Shown piece by piece: positions 50,173 to 59,031 of a stretch of 64,000 nt of DNA. Source of the DNA: JBFAPK01 sp040676675 (GTDB lineage: Bacteria > Actinomycetota > Actinomycetes > Mycobacteriales > Micromonosporaceae); assembly GCF_040676675.1 (NCBI RefSeq), contig NZ_JBFAPK010000005.1, positions 186,001 to 250,000 of the forward strand. The letters run 5' to 3'. A program made the translations under genes and the position numbers. Positions within the stretch are counted from its first letter, which is position 1, and each line of letters begins with the position of its first letter. The notes below the pieces were generated by a model. The model did no database searches. It had not been told where the DNA came from and saw only the letters and a list, made by a program, of their open reading frames with translations.

Positions 50173-51017
50173 CGCTCGGCCAGGGCGACCGTACGTTCGG
50201 CCGCGGCGACCATCGCGCGGTCGGCGAAGCGGCCGTCGGGCAGGACCGCGGTGCCCGAGTCCCGGGTCTGCGCCTCGGCGACCGCGTCCAGCAGTTCCCG
50301 CGCCCGGGAGACCTCGTCGTCGGCCGGCCGGAACGCCTCGACGATGACCGGGAGCTGGCGCGGGTGGATGGCGGCCCGGCCGACGAAACCGAGCCGGCGC
50401 CCGGCGACGCAGGAGGCGGCCAGCCCGTCCAGGTCGGCCACGTGCGGGTGGACCGACATGGCCGGCGGCGGCAGGCTCGCCGCCCGGGCCGCGACGACGA
50501 TCCGGCCGCGCGCCCAGAGCAGCCCGTCGTCGTCGGCGACCCCCAGGTCCGAGCGGAGGTCCGCCTCGCCCAGCCCGATCGAGGCGACCGCCGGGTGCGC
50601 GCGGGCGATCGCGTACGCGGCCTCCACGCCGGCCGCCGACTCGACGAGCGGGTGCAGCGGCGGCCCGGTGTACCGGCCGGCCGCCCGCGCCCCGGCCGCG
50701 CTGAGCCGGTTCGCGACGGCCAGCAGCGCCTCCGGCGAGTCCACCTTGGGCAGCCGCAGCCCGGCCAGCCCCGGCGCGCCCACCACGGCGTCCAGGTCGG
50801 CCGCCAGGTCGGGCCCGGCCAGCTCGTTGACGCGTACCTGGACGGGCACCCGGTGCGCCTCGCCCACGAACTCGGCGACGGCCGACCGGGCGTACGCCTT
50901 GCGGCCGGCCACCACCGCGTCCTCCAGGTCGAGGATGACCGCGTCGGCGCCGGACCCGACCGCCTTGGCGAACCGGTCCGGCCGGTCCCCGGGCACGTAG
51001 AGCCAGGTCAGCAGCAT
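50163..51017 (-). CDS. CitE/HpcH-type CoA-ester lyase
   Basis: This 284-residue TIM-barrel protein has the family hallmarks WLYVPGDRPDRFAKAVGSGA, VILDLEDAV, VRVNELAGPD, PLVESAAGVEAAYAIARAHP and FVGRAAIHPRQLPVI. Members cleave or form C-C bonds in CoA esters such as citramalyl-, malyl- or citryl-CoA. It is the last gene of the long minus-strand operon and overlaps the CoA-transferase stop by one base (TGATG). CaiB plus CitE is a known pair: activate a dicarboxylate as CoA ester, then split it. Confidence 0.9.
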   Translation of the reverse strand: MLLTWLYVPGDRPDRFAKAVGSGADAVILDLEDAVVAGRKAYARSAVAEFVGEAHRVPVQVRVNELAGPDLAADLDAVVGAPGLAGLRLPKVDSPEALLAVANRLSAAGARAAGRYTGPPLHPLVESAAGVEAAYAIARAHPAVASIGLGEADLRSDLGVADDDGLLWARGRIVVAARAASLPPPAMSVHPHVADLDGLAASCVAGRRLGFVGRAAIHPRQLPVIVEAFRPADDEVSRARELLDAVAEAQTRDSGTAVLPDGRFADRAMVAAAERTVALAERYA

Positions 51018-52372
51018 CAGATCGTCCCCTCCGCGCGCAGCCGGTCGATCTCGTCGGCGGTCAGCCCCAGCTCGGTCAGGACCGCCTCGGTGTCCTGCCC
51101 GTGCCGCCGCCCGGCGTGCTCGATCCGCCCGGGCGTCGCCGACATCCGGAACGGCACGTTCTGCATCCGGACCGGCCCCAACTCCTCGTCGGGTACCGTG
51201 ACCACGGTGCCGAGCGCGGTGTACTGCGGGTCGGCCAGGATGTCCGGTACCTCGTAGACCGGGGCGACGGCGGCCTGCGCCTCCTCGAACGCCGCGACCA
51301 CCTCGTCCCGGCCCCGGGCGGCCACCCAGGCACCGACGGCGGCGTCGAGTTCGTCGGCGTGCGCGGCCCGCCCGCTGCCGGTGGCGAACCACGGCTCGTC
51401 GATCAGCTCGGGGCGGCCGACCAGGCGCATCACCCGTTCGGCGATGCTCTGCGCGCTCGTGGAGATCGCGACCCAGCGCCCGTCGGCGCAGCGGTACGTG
51501 TTGCGCGGCGCGTTGTTGTTCGAGCGGTTGCCGAGCCGGGGCTGGACGTAGCCGAGCTGGTCGTACCAGGTGATCTGCGGCCCGAGCATCGCCATGATCG
51601 GCTCGATGATGGCGAGGTCGACGACCTGCCCGACGCCGCTGACGTCGCGGGCCCGCAGCGCCAGCATCACCGCGTACGCGGTGGCGAGCGCGGTCACCGA
51701 GTCGGCCAGCCCGAACGGCGGCAGCGTCGGCGGCCCGTCCGGCTCGCCGGTGGCGGCGGCGAAACCGCTCATCGCCTCGGCGAGGGTGCCGAAGCCGGGC
51801 CGGCGGGCGTACGGGCCGACCTGGCCGAAGCCGCTGATCCGGGCGATCACCAGGCGGGGGTTGACCGCGTGCAGCTCGGCGGGGCCGATCCCCCAACGCT
51901 CCAGCGTGCCCGGCCGGAAGTTCTCCACCAGCACGTCCGCGTCGGCGACCAGCCGGCGCAGCACGTCCCCGGCGGCCGGGCTGGAGAGGTCCAGCGTGGC
52001 GCAGCGCTTGTTGCGTCCGAGCACCTTCCACCAGAGCCCGACGCCGTCGCGGGCCGGGCCGTGTCCCCGGGACGGGTCCGGCTTGCGCGGATGTTCGATC
52101 TTGGTCACGTCGGCGCCGAAGTCGCCGAGGAAGGCGGTGGCGAGCGGGCCGGCGAAGAGCGTCGCCAGCTCGACCACCTTCACCCCGTCCAGCGGCCGGG
52201 CCCCGGCCGCCGCGCCAGCGCCAGTATCGGGCGCGGCACTAGCACCGCCACCGGCACCAGCACCGCCACCGGCGCCAGGCACGGCACCGGCGCCAGGCAC
52301 GGCACCGGCCACAGCGTCAGCGCCGGAGGAGGCCGCCACGCCGGGCACCGCGAAGCCGTCCAGCGGGGTCAT
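51017..52372 (-). CDS. CaiB/BaiF family CoA-transferase
   Basis: The 451 residues comprise an unusual Ala/Gly/Pro-rich N-terminal tail (about 1-55) with repeats such as AVPGAGAVPGAG, then the class III CoA-transferase fold: PLDGVKVVELATLFAGPLA, LGDFGADVTKIEHPRKPDPS, VENFRPGTLERWGI, VSGVGQVVDLAIIEPIMAML and LGNRSNNNAPRNTYRC. It would transfer CoA to an organic acid, presumably the substrate of the CitE lyase. Its start overlaps the stop of the esterase gene (ATGA). Confidence 0.9.
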   Translation of the reverse strand: MTPLDGFAVPGVAASSGADAVAGAVPGAGAVPGAGGGAGAGGGASAAPDTGAGAAAGARPLDGVKVVELATLFAGPLATAFLGDFGADVTKIEHPRKPDPSRGHGPARDGVGLWWKVLGRNKRCATLDLSSPAAGDVLRRLVADADVLVENFRPGTLERWGIGPAELHAVNPRLVIARISGFGQVGPYARRPGFGTLAEAMSGFAAATGEPDGPPTLPPFGLADSVTALATAYAVMLALRARDVSGVGQVVDLAIIEPIMAMLGPQITWYDQLGYVQPRLGNRSNNNAPRNTYRCADGRWVAISTSAQSIAERVMRLVGRPELIDEPWFATGSGRAAHADELDAAVGAWVAARGRDEVVAAFEEAQAAVAPVYEVPDILADPQYTALGTVVTVPDEELGPVRMQNVPFRMSATPGRIEHAGRRHGQDTEAVLTELGLTADEIDRLRAEGTI

Positions 52373-54555
52373 GGCCGGCCTACCGTCGGGTCGACGGCGG
52401 CCAGGAAGACGTCACCGTTACCGAGCGCCGCGCCGCCGCTGGGCGTACCGGTGGTGAGGCCGGTGACCAGCAGTTTCCCGTCCGCGGCGAGGGTGGCGTA
52501 GACGTTCTCCTCGCCGAAGGCGTCCACCGCGTCGTCGCGGGCGGTGCCGTACTGGGCCGCCACGGTCTGCCGGCCGCGCCGGTCGAACCGCAGCGTCAGC
52601 GCGTCGGCGCCGCCGGCCGGTACCCCGAGGGCGCTGCCGGTGAAGCCGACCACGGCGACGTCGCCGCCGGGCAGCGCGACCACCTCGGCGCCCGCCTCGT
52701 CGCCCCGGCCGCCGCTGACCGTACGCCAGCGCTGCTGCCCGGTCGGGCCGTACGCGACGGTCAGCACGTCGGTGCCGCCGGCCGTGGCGGTACCGCCGCC
52801 GTCGGAGGCGCCGACGCTGCCGGTGGCGACCGCGTTGCCGGCCGCGTCGACCGCGAGCCCCGCGAGCAGGTCGTCGCCGGTGCCGCCGGCCGTGGTCAGC
52901 CACTGCCGGTCGCCGTCCGGGGTGAAGCGGGCGAGCCAGCCGTCGGTACCGCCGAGCGCCGTGGTGCCGGGCAGTCCGGCCGAGGTGACGCCGGTCAGGT
53001 AGACGCCGCCCGCGTCGGCCGCGACCGCGTACGCCTTCTCCTCGCCGGCCCCGCCGAACTGGCGGGACCAGGCGACCGTCCCGTCCGGACGGACCCGGAC
53101 CAGCACGGCGTCCTTGTCGCCCGCGCTGGTGGCGGCGTACGAGCCGCTGGTGTAGCCGGCGACGTACGCGCCGCCGTCCGGGGCGGGCGCGACCGCGTAG
53201 AACCGGTCGGCCTTGGCCGGGTCCCCGAGCTGGGTCAGCCAGGTGCGCGCCCCGGTGGCGTCCAGCCGCGCCACGATGGCGTCGTCGGCCGGGCTGCCCG
53301 GATGTCTGCCGTCGAGGTCGCCCCGGGTGTAGCCGGCGGTGATCACCCCACCGTCGGCGAGCGGCACCACCCCGTAGAGGCGCTCGTTGGCGGGCGTGCC
53401 GAACTCGGCGGTCCAGGTCGCGGTCCTGCGGTCCGGGCCGAGCCGGGTCACCACGGCGTCCAGCCCGCCGGCGTACGGCTGCCCGTCGACCGGGCCGGAC
53501 GCCGCGTACCCGAGCACGGCCCCGCCGTCGGGCGCCGCGGCGACCCCGCCGGCCCAGTCGGTGCCGGCGGTACCGCGCAGCGGCGCGGGCAGGCCGGCCG
53601 GCGGCGTGACGCTCAGGGTCGGGGCGAGCTGCCGCAGGCCGTCCACGAAGGAGGGTTCCCAGACGTCCCAGTCGTGCCCGCCGTCGACCACCCGGAACTG
53701 GGCGGCCACCCCGTCGGCCCGGCGGACCGTGTTGTAGAGGGTCGCGGCCTCGTAGTCGAGGTCGTGCACCGCGTCGGCCGGGTCCGGGTTCGGCACCTCG
53801 TCGTCGCCGACGGCGAGGTACATCCGTACCGGCAGCTCCGGGTCGAGCTTCGGTAGCAGCGCCGGGTAGTTCAGCCGCTGGTAGACCTCGTCGGAGAAGC
53901 GCTGCGCGCCCAGGCCGTACCCGCCGAACTCGCGGGCCGACGAGTCGGCCGGCGGCAGCGGGCGGTAGACCGCCGGGCTGAGCACCAGCGCGTTGGCGAA
54001 GAGGTCCTGGTGGGCCAGGGCGTACCGCAGCGCGCCCGCGCCGCCCATCGAGTATCCGCCGATCAGCCGGCCGTTGCGCTGCGCCGACGTCCGGTAGGTG
54101 GCGTCCACGTACGACACCAGGTCCCGGGTGAGCGCGGTCTCCACCGGCCGGCCCGGGTCGTCGGTGCCGGTGTACGCCGAGTCCACGTAGTAGCTGCCCC
54201 GCCCGCTCCACGGCGCGTCGGGCAGCACCGCGATCACGGGCGGCAGCTCGCCGTCGGCGATCATCCGGTCCAGGTCGGCCTTGACCCGGGTCCACGCCGT
54301 CATCGTGTCGCCCCGCCCGTGCAGCAGGTAGAGCACCGGGTACCGGAGATTCGCGTTGCGCGTCTCGGCGTAGCCGTACGGCAGGTAGACGGTGTAGTCG
54401 ATCGGCGTACCGAGCGCGGCCGAGGGCGCGCTGGCCGTGGTCAGCGTGCCGACCCGCTCGCGGCTCGCCGCGGCGCCGTCGGGGAGCGCGCCGGCCAGTC
54501 CGGCCGCGAGCAGCAGCGCCGCGGCGCCGCCGCCGAGCCGCCAGGGCAGTCTCAT
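52369..54555 (-). CDS. Secreted esterase fused to a beta-propeller
   Basis: The 728 residues from ATG 54555 begin with a signal peptide (RLGGGAAALLLAAGLAGALP). An esterase-D/alpha-beta hydrolase domain follows (about 40-310), with YTVYLPYGYAETRNANLRYP, LYLLHGRGDTMTAW, the nucleophile elbow GGYSMGGAGALRYAL and a late GGHDWDVWEPSF His. The C-terminal 400 residues are SBBP/PQQ-like propeller repeats (AVAPAPDGGAYVAGYTSG and similar). The product is exported although most neighbours act inside, so it may free the transported substrate from an ester. AGGAG precedes this ATG. Confidence 0.85.
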   Translation of the reverse strand: MRLPWRLGGGAAALLLAAGLAGALPDGAAASRERVGTLTTASAPSAALGTPIDYTVYLPYGYAETRNANLRYPVLYLLHGRGDTMTAWTRVKADLDRMIADGELPPVIAVLPDAPWSGRGSYYVDSAYTGTDDPGRPVETALTRDLVSYVDATYRTSAQRNGRLIGGYSMGGAGALRYALAHQDLFANALVLSPAVYRPLPPADSSAREFGGYGLGAQRFSDEVYQRLNYPALLPKLDPELPVRMYLAVGDDEVPNPDPADAVHDLDYEAATLYNTVRRADGVAAQFRVVDGGHDWDVWEPSFVDGLRQLAPTLSVTPPAGLPAPLRGTAGTDWAGGVAAAPDGGAVLGYAASGPVDGQPYAGGLDAVVTRLGPDRRTATWTAEFGTPANERLYGVVPLADGGVITAGYTRGDLDGRHPGSPADDAIVARLDATGARTWLTQLGDPAKADRFYAVAPAPDGGAYVAGYTSGSYAATSAGDKDAVLVRVRPDGTVAWSRQFGGAGEEKAYAVAADAGGVYLTGVTSAGLPGTTALGGTDGWLARFTPDGDRQWLTTAGGTGDDLLAGLAVDAAGNAVATGSVGASDGGGTATAGGTDVLTVAYGPTGQQRWRTVSGGRGDEAGAEVVALPGGDVAVVGFTGSALGVPAGGADALTLRFDRRGRQTVAAQYGTARDDAVDAFGEENVYATLAADGKLLVTGLTTGTPSGGAALGNGDVFLAAVDPTVGRP

Positions 54556-54566
54556 CGGGTGACTCC

Positions 54567-56576
54567 TCATCCGGGCAGGTCGGCGGCGCAGCGGAAGCCC
54601 ACCGACGACGAACGGGTCAGGCCGGCGCCGAGCAGCAGCAGCTTCACCGACGCCTGGGGCGGCTGCGGGCCGCCGTCGAAGTACCAGTCCGAGCCCTCCG
54701 CCCGGTACGCCGCGCCGCCCTTGACGATGACGAAGCGGGTACGCCCGTCGGTGTGCTCGCTCTCGGTCAGGTTCCACACCAGCGGCTCGGCCCGGGCCAG
54801 CAGCCCGGCCTCGGCGGCGACCTGCCACTCGTCCTCGGTCGGCAGCCGCAGCCCGGCCCAGGCGGCGTACGCCCGCGCGTCGGCCAGCTCGACGTGGGTG
54901 GCCGGCGCGTCGGCCGGACCCGGGAGAGTCTCGCTCTCCGACCAGGGCCAGCGCTCGGGGCGCGTCGGGCGGTAGCCGGTGGCGCGGACGAACGCGGCGT
55001 ACTCGGCGTTGGTCACCTCGCGGGCGGCGATGGCGAACCGTCCCAGCCGTACGCTGCGGCGCAGGGTGGCGGTGTGGTGCAGCCGGGGCGGCAGCGGCTT
55101 CCACTCGTCCACGTACGGGGCCTCGCCGTAGAGGCCGGTCTCCCGTACCCGGTACCGGACGACCAGTTCGCGCCGGCCGGCCGCGACCTCGACCATGCCG
55201 GCCGGTACCCGGTCGTGGACGGTGACCGGCGCGGGCACCCGCACGGCCGCGCGGGCCGGGAAGGTCGCATCATCGTCGGCCCCGACCGAGTCGGAGTCTG
55301 TCGCGGCGGAGGCCGGGGGCACGGCGGTCGCCAGCACGGCGGCGATGCCGCCGGCGGGGAGCGCGCCGCCGACGGCGACCCGGCCGTCCGGCCGCGCGGT
55401 CGGGGTCAGCTCGGCCCCGGTGACCAGGTCGAACCAGCGCCGCCCCGGCCGGTCCTCGGTGACCAGCCACGGCCCGTCGTGCGCCGCGCCCCGGTTCACC
55501 ACCGTCCAGAGCGGCTCGTCGCCGTGCGTCCAGCGGGAGGCGTACACCTCGGTTCCCGGCGCGTGGTCGGCCAGCGGGACCCAGTCCTCGGCGCGCAGCC
55601 AGGCCGCGCGGTCGCGCCGCACCCGGCGCATCGCGCGCAGCAGCGCCCGGTCCCGGGCGTTCCAGCCGACCCAGACCCCGAAGACGCTCTCCCAGACCAG
55701 CACGCCGCAGCCGTTCAGCCAGGCCGAGTGCAGCTCGTCCAGGTGGCTGCGGTGCCAGCGGCGGGTGTGGTGCAGCACGTGCCGGCGCTCGAACCACTTG
55801 GCCCGCAGCACCCCCGGCACCGTCGAGTCGGCGAACCACTGCGCCCAGGACATGGCGTGGTCGGCGATCCGGGCCAGCGGCACCCGCGACTCGCCCTCCA
55901 GGACGATGGCGCTGCCGGGCGTACCGCCGCCGGGCGGCGTACCGAGCGCGTCCAGCGCGGCCCGCAGCTCGCCGGCGCCCTCCTTGAGGGTGTCGAGGAA
56001 GACCCCGTCCACGCCGAGCCGGCCGGCCAGCGCGGCCACCCCGGTCGCGTCGCTGTCGGGCTCCCGGCGGGTACCGGTGTCCCACGGGTTGTAGTCGACG
56101 AAGACGCGTACGCCCCGCCGCTGGAACGCCCGGACCACCTCGGGCAGCTCCGGCACGTCCCGGTAGAAGTCGAACTGGTTGCGGTCGTCCAGCCCGATCA
56201 CCGGGTACGCGTGCCAGAGCACCACCCCGTCGAAGCCGCCGAAGTCCCGCTCCGCCTCGTCGAGGAACTCCTCGACGGTGAAGACGCCGCGCTCGTGGTC
56301 GTAGAGCGCCTCGTCCCAGAGCCAGGCGAGGCAGACGCTGAAGCAGTCCCCGGCGATGGTGTCGTAGTGGCCGCCGTCGTACGCCACCCGCTGCCGCGCC
56401 CCGGCCCGCCAGCGGTGCAGCCGCTCCCGCCAGGCGGGCCAGTCGGCCGGGTCGTCCGGCGCCGCGAAGATCTTCGCCTCGTCCAGCACCGACAGGTCGG
56501 CGCCGGGGTCGAGCGGTACCGCCGAGGGCAGGTCGATCGGCCTCGGCACGTACGGGTTGAAGCCGGGCAGGGTCAT
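54567..56576 (-). CDS. TIM-barrel glycosidase-like domain fused to a SUMF/FGE-like domain
   Basis: There are 669 residues. The N-terminal 400 look like a glycoside-hydrolase barrel: GGFDGVVLWHAYPVIGLDD, VRVFVDYNPWDTG, LGVDGVFLDTLKEGAGELR and AIVLEGESRVPLARIADHAM, with several acidic residues at strand ends. A beta domain follows. The C-terminal 200 residues are a formylglycine-generating-enzyme-like fold (AAREVTNAEYAAFVRATGYR, GLRLPTEDEWQVAAEAG, SSSVGFRCAADLPG) without the two active-site Cys of true FGEs, so it is probably a binding module. There is no signal peptide. The start overlaps the ribokinase stop. Confidence 0.75.
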   Translation of the reverse strand: MTLPGFNPYVPRPIDLPSAVPLDPGADLSVLDEAKIFAAPDDPADWPAWRERLHRWRAGARQRVAYDGGHYDTIAGDCFSVCLAWLWDEALYDHERGVFTVEEFLDEAERDFGGFDGVVLWHAYPVIGLDDRNQFDFYRDVPELPEVVRAFQRRGVRVFVDYNPWDTGTRREPDSDATGVAALAGRLGVDGVFLDTLKEGAGELRAALDALGTPPGGGTPGSAIVLEGESRVPLARIADHAMSWAQWFADSTVPGVLRAKWFERRHVLHHTRRWHRSHLDELHSAWLNGCGVLVWESVFGVWVGWNARDRALLRAMRRVRRDRAAWLRAEDWVPLADHAPGTEVYASRWTHGDEPLWTVVNRGAAHDGPWLVTEDRPGRRWFDLVTGAELTPTARPDGRVAVGGALPAGGIAAVLATAVPPASAATDSDSVGADDDATFPARAAVRVPAPVTVHDRVPAGMVEVAAGRRELVVRYRVRETGLYGEAPYVDEWKPLPPRLHHTATLRRSVRLGRFAIAAREVTNAEYAAFVRATGYRPTRPERWPWSESETLPGPADAPATHVELADARAYAAWAGLRLPTEDEWQVAAEAGLLARAEPLVWNLTESEHTDGRTRFVIVKGGAAYRAEGSDWYFDGGPQPPQASVKLLLLGAGLTRSSSVGFRCAADLPG

Positions 56577-57658
56577 CGTGGGCTCACCCCGTAGCTCCGC
56601 GCGGCGAGCGCGTCGATCTCGTCCCGGGTGGGCAGGGCGCTGGAGGCGCCGGGCCGCTGGGCGCAGGCGGCGCCCGCCGCGCAGGCCCAGCGCAGCGCCG
56701 CCGTGACCGCCGCCGGTTCGGTCGGTCCGCCGCGCTCGGCCCAGGCCACGGCGAGCGCGGCGGTGAAGGCGTCCCCGGCGGCGGTGGTGTCGACCGCCTC
56801 GATCCGGGGCGCCGGGACCGCCAGCCGCAGCCCGGTCCGGTCGGCGTACCGCACGCCCCGGGCGCCGAGCGTCAGCGCGACGCGGGGCACCACCAGCAGC
56901 AGCGCGTCGAGCAGCCCCGCCAGCGCGGAGTCGTTCCCGGCCGGGTCCGCCGGCTGAGCCTCGTTCCCGGCCGGGTCCGCCGGCCGAGCCTCGTTCCCGG
57001 CCGGGTCCGCCGGCTGAGCCTCGTTCCCGGCCGAGTCCGCCGATTCCGCCGGCGCCCCCGTGCCGCCGGCGGAATCGGCGAGTCCGGCGACCACGCCGGC
57101 CTCGACCTCGTTGACCACCAGCAGGTCGACCAGGTCGAGCAGGTCGGCCGGGAGCGGCCGGGCCGGCGCGGCGTTGAGGACGAACGTGGTACCGGCCGCG
57201 CGGGCCCAGCCGGCGGCCTGCCGTACCGCCGGCAGCGGGATCTCCAACTGGCAGAGGAGTACGTCCGCCGCGGCGACCGCCGCCCGGTCCTGCTCGGTCA
57301 GCGTGGTCAGCTCGCCGTTGGCGCCGGGCGCCACCACGATGAAGTTCTCCGCCGCGGCGTCGACCGCGATCAGCGCCACCCCGGACGGGCCGGGCACCCC
57401 GCGCAGCCGCTCCAGGCGTACCCCGGCGGCGGCCAGGTTCTCGCGCAGCTGGTCGGCGAAGCCGTCCTGGCCGACCGCGCCGACGAAGGCGCAGTCGGCG
57501 CCCGCTCGGGCGGCGGCGACGGCCTGGTTGGCGCCCTTGCCGCCCGGTACGGTGCTGAACCCGTTGCCGAGGACGGTCTCCCCCGGTCGGGGCAGCGTCG
57601 GGGTGGTCACCACCAGGTCGAGGTTGGCGCTGCCGACCACCACCACCCGCGCCGTCAC
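56573..57658 (-). CDS. Ribokinase-type PfkB sugar kinase
   Basis: This 361-residue protein starts at GTG 57658 (VTARVVVVGSANLDLVVTTP). PfkB motifs are PRPGETVLGNGFSTVPGGKG, ANQAVAAARAG, LVVNEVEAGVVAGL, LTLGARGVRYADR and the catalytic Asp in DTTAAGDAFTAALAVAW, all close to ribokinase. A 50-residue insertion after NEVEAG, made of a ten-residue repeat (PADPAGNEAQ), is not found in normal ribokinases. It would phosphorylate the sugar freed by the two upstream glycohydrolases. Its start overlaps the stop of ARH copy 2. Confidence 0.9.
   Translation of the reverse strand: MTARVVVVGSANLDLVVTTPTLPRPGETVLGNGFSTVPGGKGANQAVAAARAGADCAFVGAVGQDGFADQLRENLAAAGVRLERLRGVPGPSGVALIAVDAAAENFIVVAPGANGELTTLTEQDRAAVAAADVLLCQLEIPLPAVRQAAGWARAAGTTFVLNAAPARPLPADLLDLVDLLVVNEVEAGVVAGLADSAGGTGAPAESADSAGNEAQPADPAGNEARPADPAGNEAQPADPAGNDSALAGLLDALLLVVPRVALTLGARGVRYADRTGLRLAVPAPRIEAVDTTAAGDAFTAALAVAWAERGGPTEPAAVTAALRWACAAGAACAQRPGASSALPTRDEIDALAARSYGVSPR
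56931..57050 (-). repeat. Four tandem 30-bp coding repeats inside the kinase gene
   Basis: Copies of TCGTTCCCGGCCGGGTCCGC plus ten bases start at 56931, 56961, 56991 and 57021 (the last degenerate). They encode a ten-residue unit in frame. A 16-bp inverted repeat (57038-57053 / 57065-57080) follows immediately. No spacers are present. Confidence 0.9.
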
Positions 57659-59031
57659 GACCGCACCCCCGCGTCCGGGCCGAGTCGAGCGGTGCGCTCG
57701 GCCAGCTCGGCGAAGCCGATCCCGTCGAAGCCGGCGATGCTGCTGCGCAGCCGGCCGCGCAGCGGACCGGTCCACTCGGGCGGCAGGGCGGCGGCGCCGG
57801 TCAGCGCCCCGGTGACCGAGCCGACCGTCGCGCCGGTGGAGTCGGTGTCCCAGCCGCCGCTGACCACCGCGCAGATCGACCGGACCAGGTCGCCCCGGCC
57901 GTACGCGAGCGCGGCGGCGACCAGGGCGGCGTTGTTGCGTACGTGCACCCAGTGCAGGTGGCCGTGCCGCTCGTAGAGGGCGTCCAGCACCGTCTCCCAG
58001 TCGCTGGCACCGGCACCGAGCGCCCGCGCCTCGCGTACCGCCGCCGTGAAGCGGCTGTTCGGCGGCAGGACCGACTCGCCCGCGTCCAGCACGGTCTCCA
58101 CGTCCGGGGCGACCACCGCGGCGGCGGTCAGCGCCGCCACCCAGAGCGCCCCGTAGACGCCGGCCCGGACGTGGCTGACGACCGCGTCCCGGTACGCCAT
58201 CTCCGCCGCCCGGTCCGGCCGGCCGGGGTTGACCCAGCCGTACACGTCGGTGCGGATCTGCGCGCCGATCCACTCCCGGAACGGGTTGTGCCGCAGCGCG
58301 GTGGCCGGCGGGGTCAGCCCGAGCAGCAGGTTGCGGTACGCCACCCGCTCGGCCGTGAAGACCCGCCCGCCGGGCAGCCAGTCCAGCCACGCCTGGGCCA
58401 CGTCGTCGCTGTCGAAGTCCCGCCCGGCGGTCTCCAGCACCCGCAGCGCCAGCAGCGCGAAGTTGAGGTCGTCGTCCTCGGGCATGCCGTCGATGTTCTC
58501 GGCGAGGCTGGTCGGCGCGCTGCGCCGGTTCCACGGCCAGCGGGCCGCCACCTCGGCCGGCAGGCCGGCGGCGGTGAAGTAGCCGGCGAGCGGCCACCGC
58601 CCGGTGGCGGTCAGGATCTCCCGGATGCCCTGCCGGGGGATCTTCTCGACCGGCTTGCCGAGCACGCAGCCGACCGCCCGGCCCAGCCAGGCGCCGTGCA
58701 GCCGGTCCGGGTCGGCCGGGCCGGCCGGCAGCGGGTACCGCTCCGGCCAGCCGGCCCGGATCTCGTCCAGCTCCTGCGGCTCGTCGGCCGAGGCCACGGC
58801 CGGCAGCGCGTCGCAGACGTCCAGCAGCCGCGCCGCCAGGGCCCGCAGGCCCGGGTCGGCGGGGGCCGGCGAGGCCCCGCCGACCGGCGGTACGGTGCTG
58901 CCGCCGGCCGCCGCCCAGCGCTCGGCCACCACGGAGACGTCGCGCCCCTCGTCGGCGCTGGCGGCCAGCTCGTGCGGCAGCAGGTCCTCCGGCTGCACCC
59001 AGGTGAGCCGCAGGCGCCCGGCCGCGCTCAC
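57655..59031 (-). CDS. ADP-ribosylglycohydrolase family protein, copy 2
   Basis: The 458 residues from GTG 59031 have an N-terminal extension of about 100 residues (RLTWVQPEDLLPHELAASAD) before the ARH fold (LHGAWLGRAVGCVLGKPVEK). The metal sites read NIDGMPEDDDLNFALLALRV and SGGWDTDSTGATVGSVTGAL, so the first is EDDD and not the classic TDDT. This variant is common in a bacterial subgroup whose substrates are unknown. The start overlaps the stop of copy 3 (GTGA). Gene context favours a small-molecule ribosyl substrate over modified protein. Confidence 0.88.
   Translation of the reverse strand: MSAAGRLRLTWVQPEDLLPHELAASADEGRDVSVVAERWAAAGGSTVPPVGGASPAPADPGLRALAARLLDVCDALPAVASADEPQELDEIRAGWPERYPLPAGPADPDRLHGAWLGRAVGCVLGKPVEKIPRQGIREILTATGRWPLAGYFTAAGLPAEVAARWPWNRRSAPTSLAENIDGMPEDDDLNFALLALRVLETAGRDFDSDDVAQAWLDWLPGGRVFTAERVAYRNLLLGLTPPATALRHNPFREWIGAQIRTDVYGWVNPGRPDRAAEMAYRDAVVSHVRAGVYGALWVAALTAAAVVAPDVETVLDAGESVLPPNSRFTAAVREARALGAGASDWETVLDALYERHGHLHWVHVRNNAALVAAALAYGRGDLVRSICAVVSGGWDTDSTGATVGSVTGALTGAAALPPEWTGPLRGRLRSSIAGFDGIGFAELAERTARLGPDAGVRS

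Noticed and set aside
56931..57050. CRISPR-like direct repeats of 30 bp
   Set aside because: Repeats are head to tail without spacers and encode an in-frame decapeptide inside a kinase gene.
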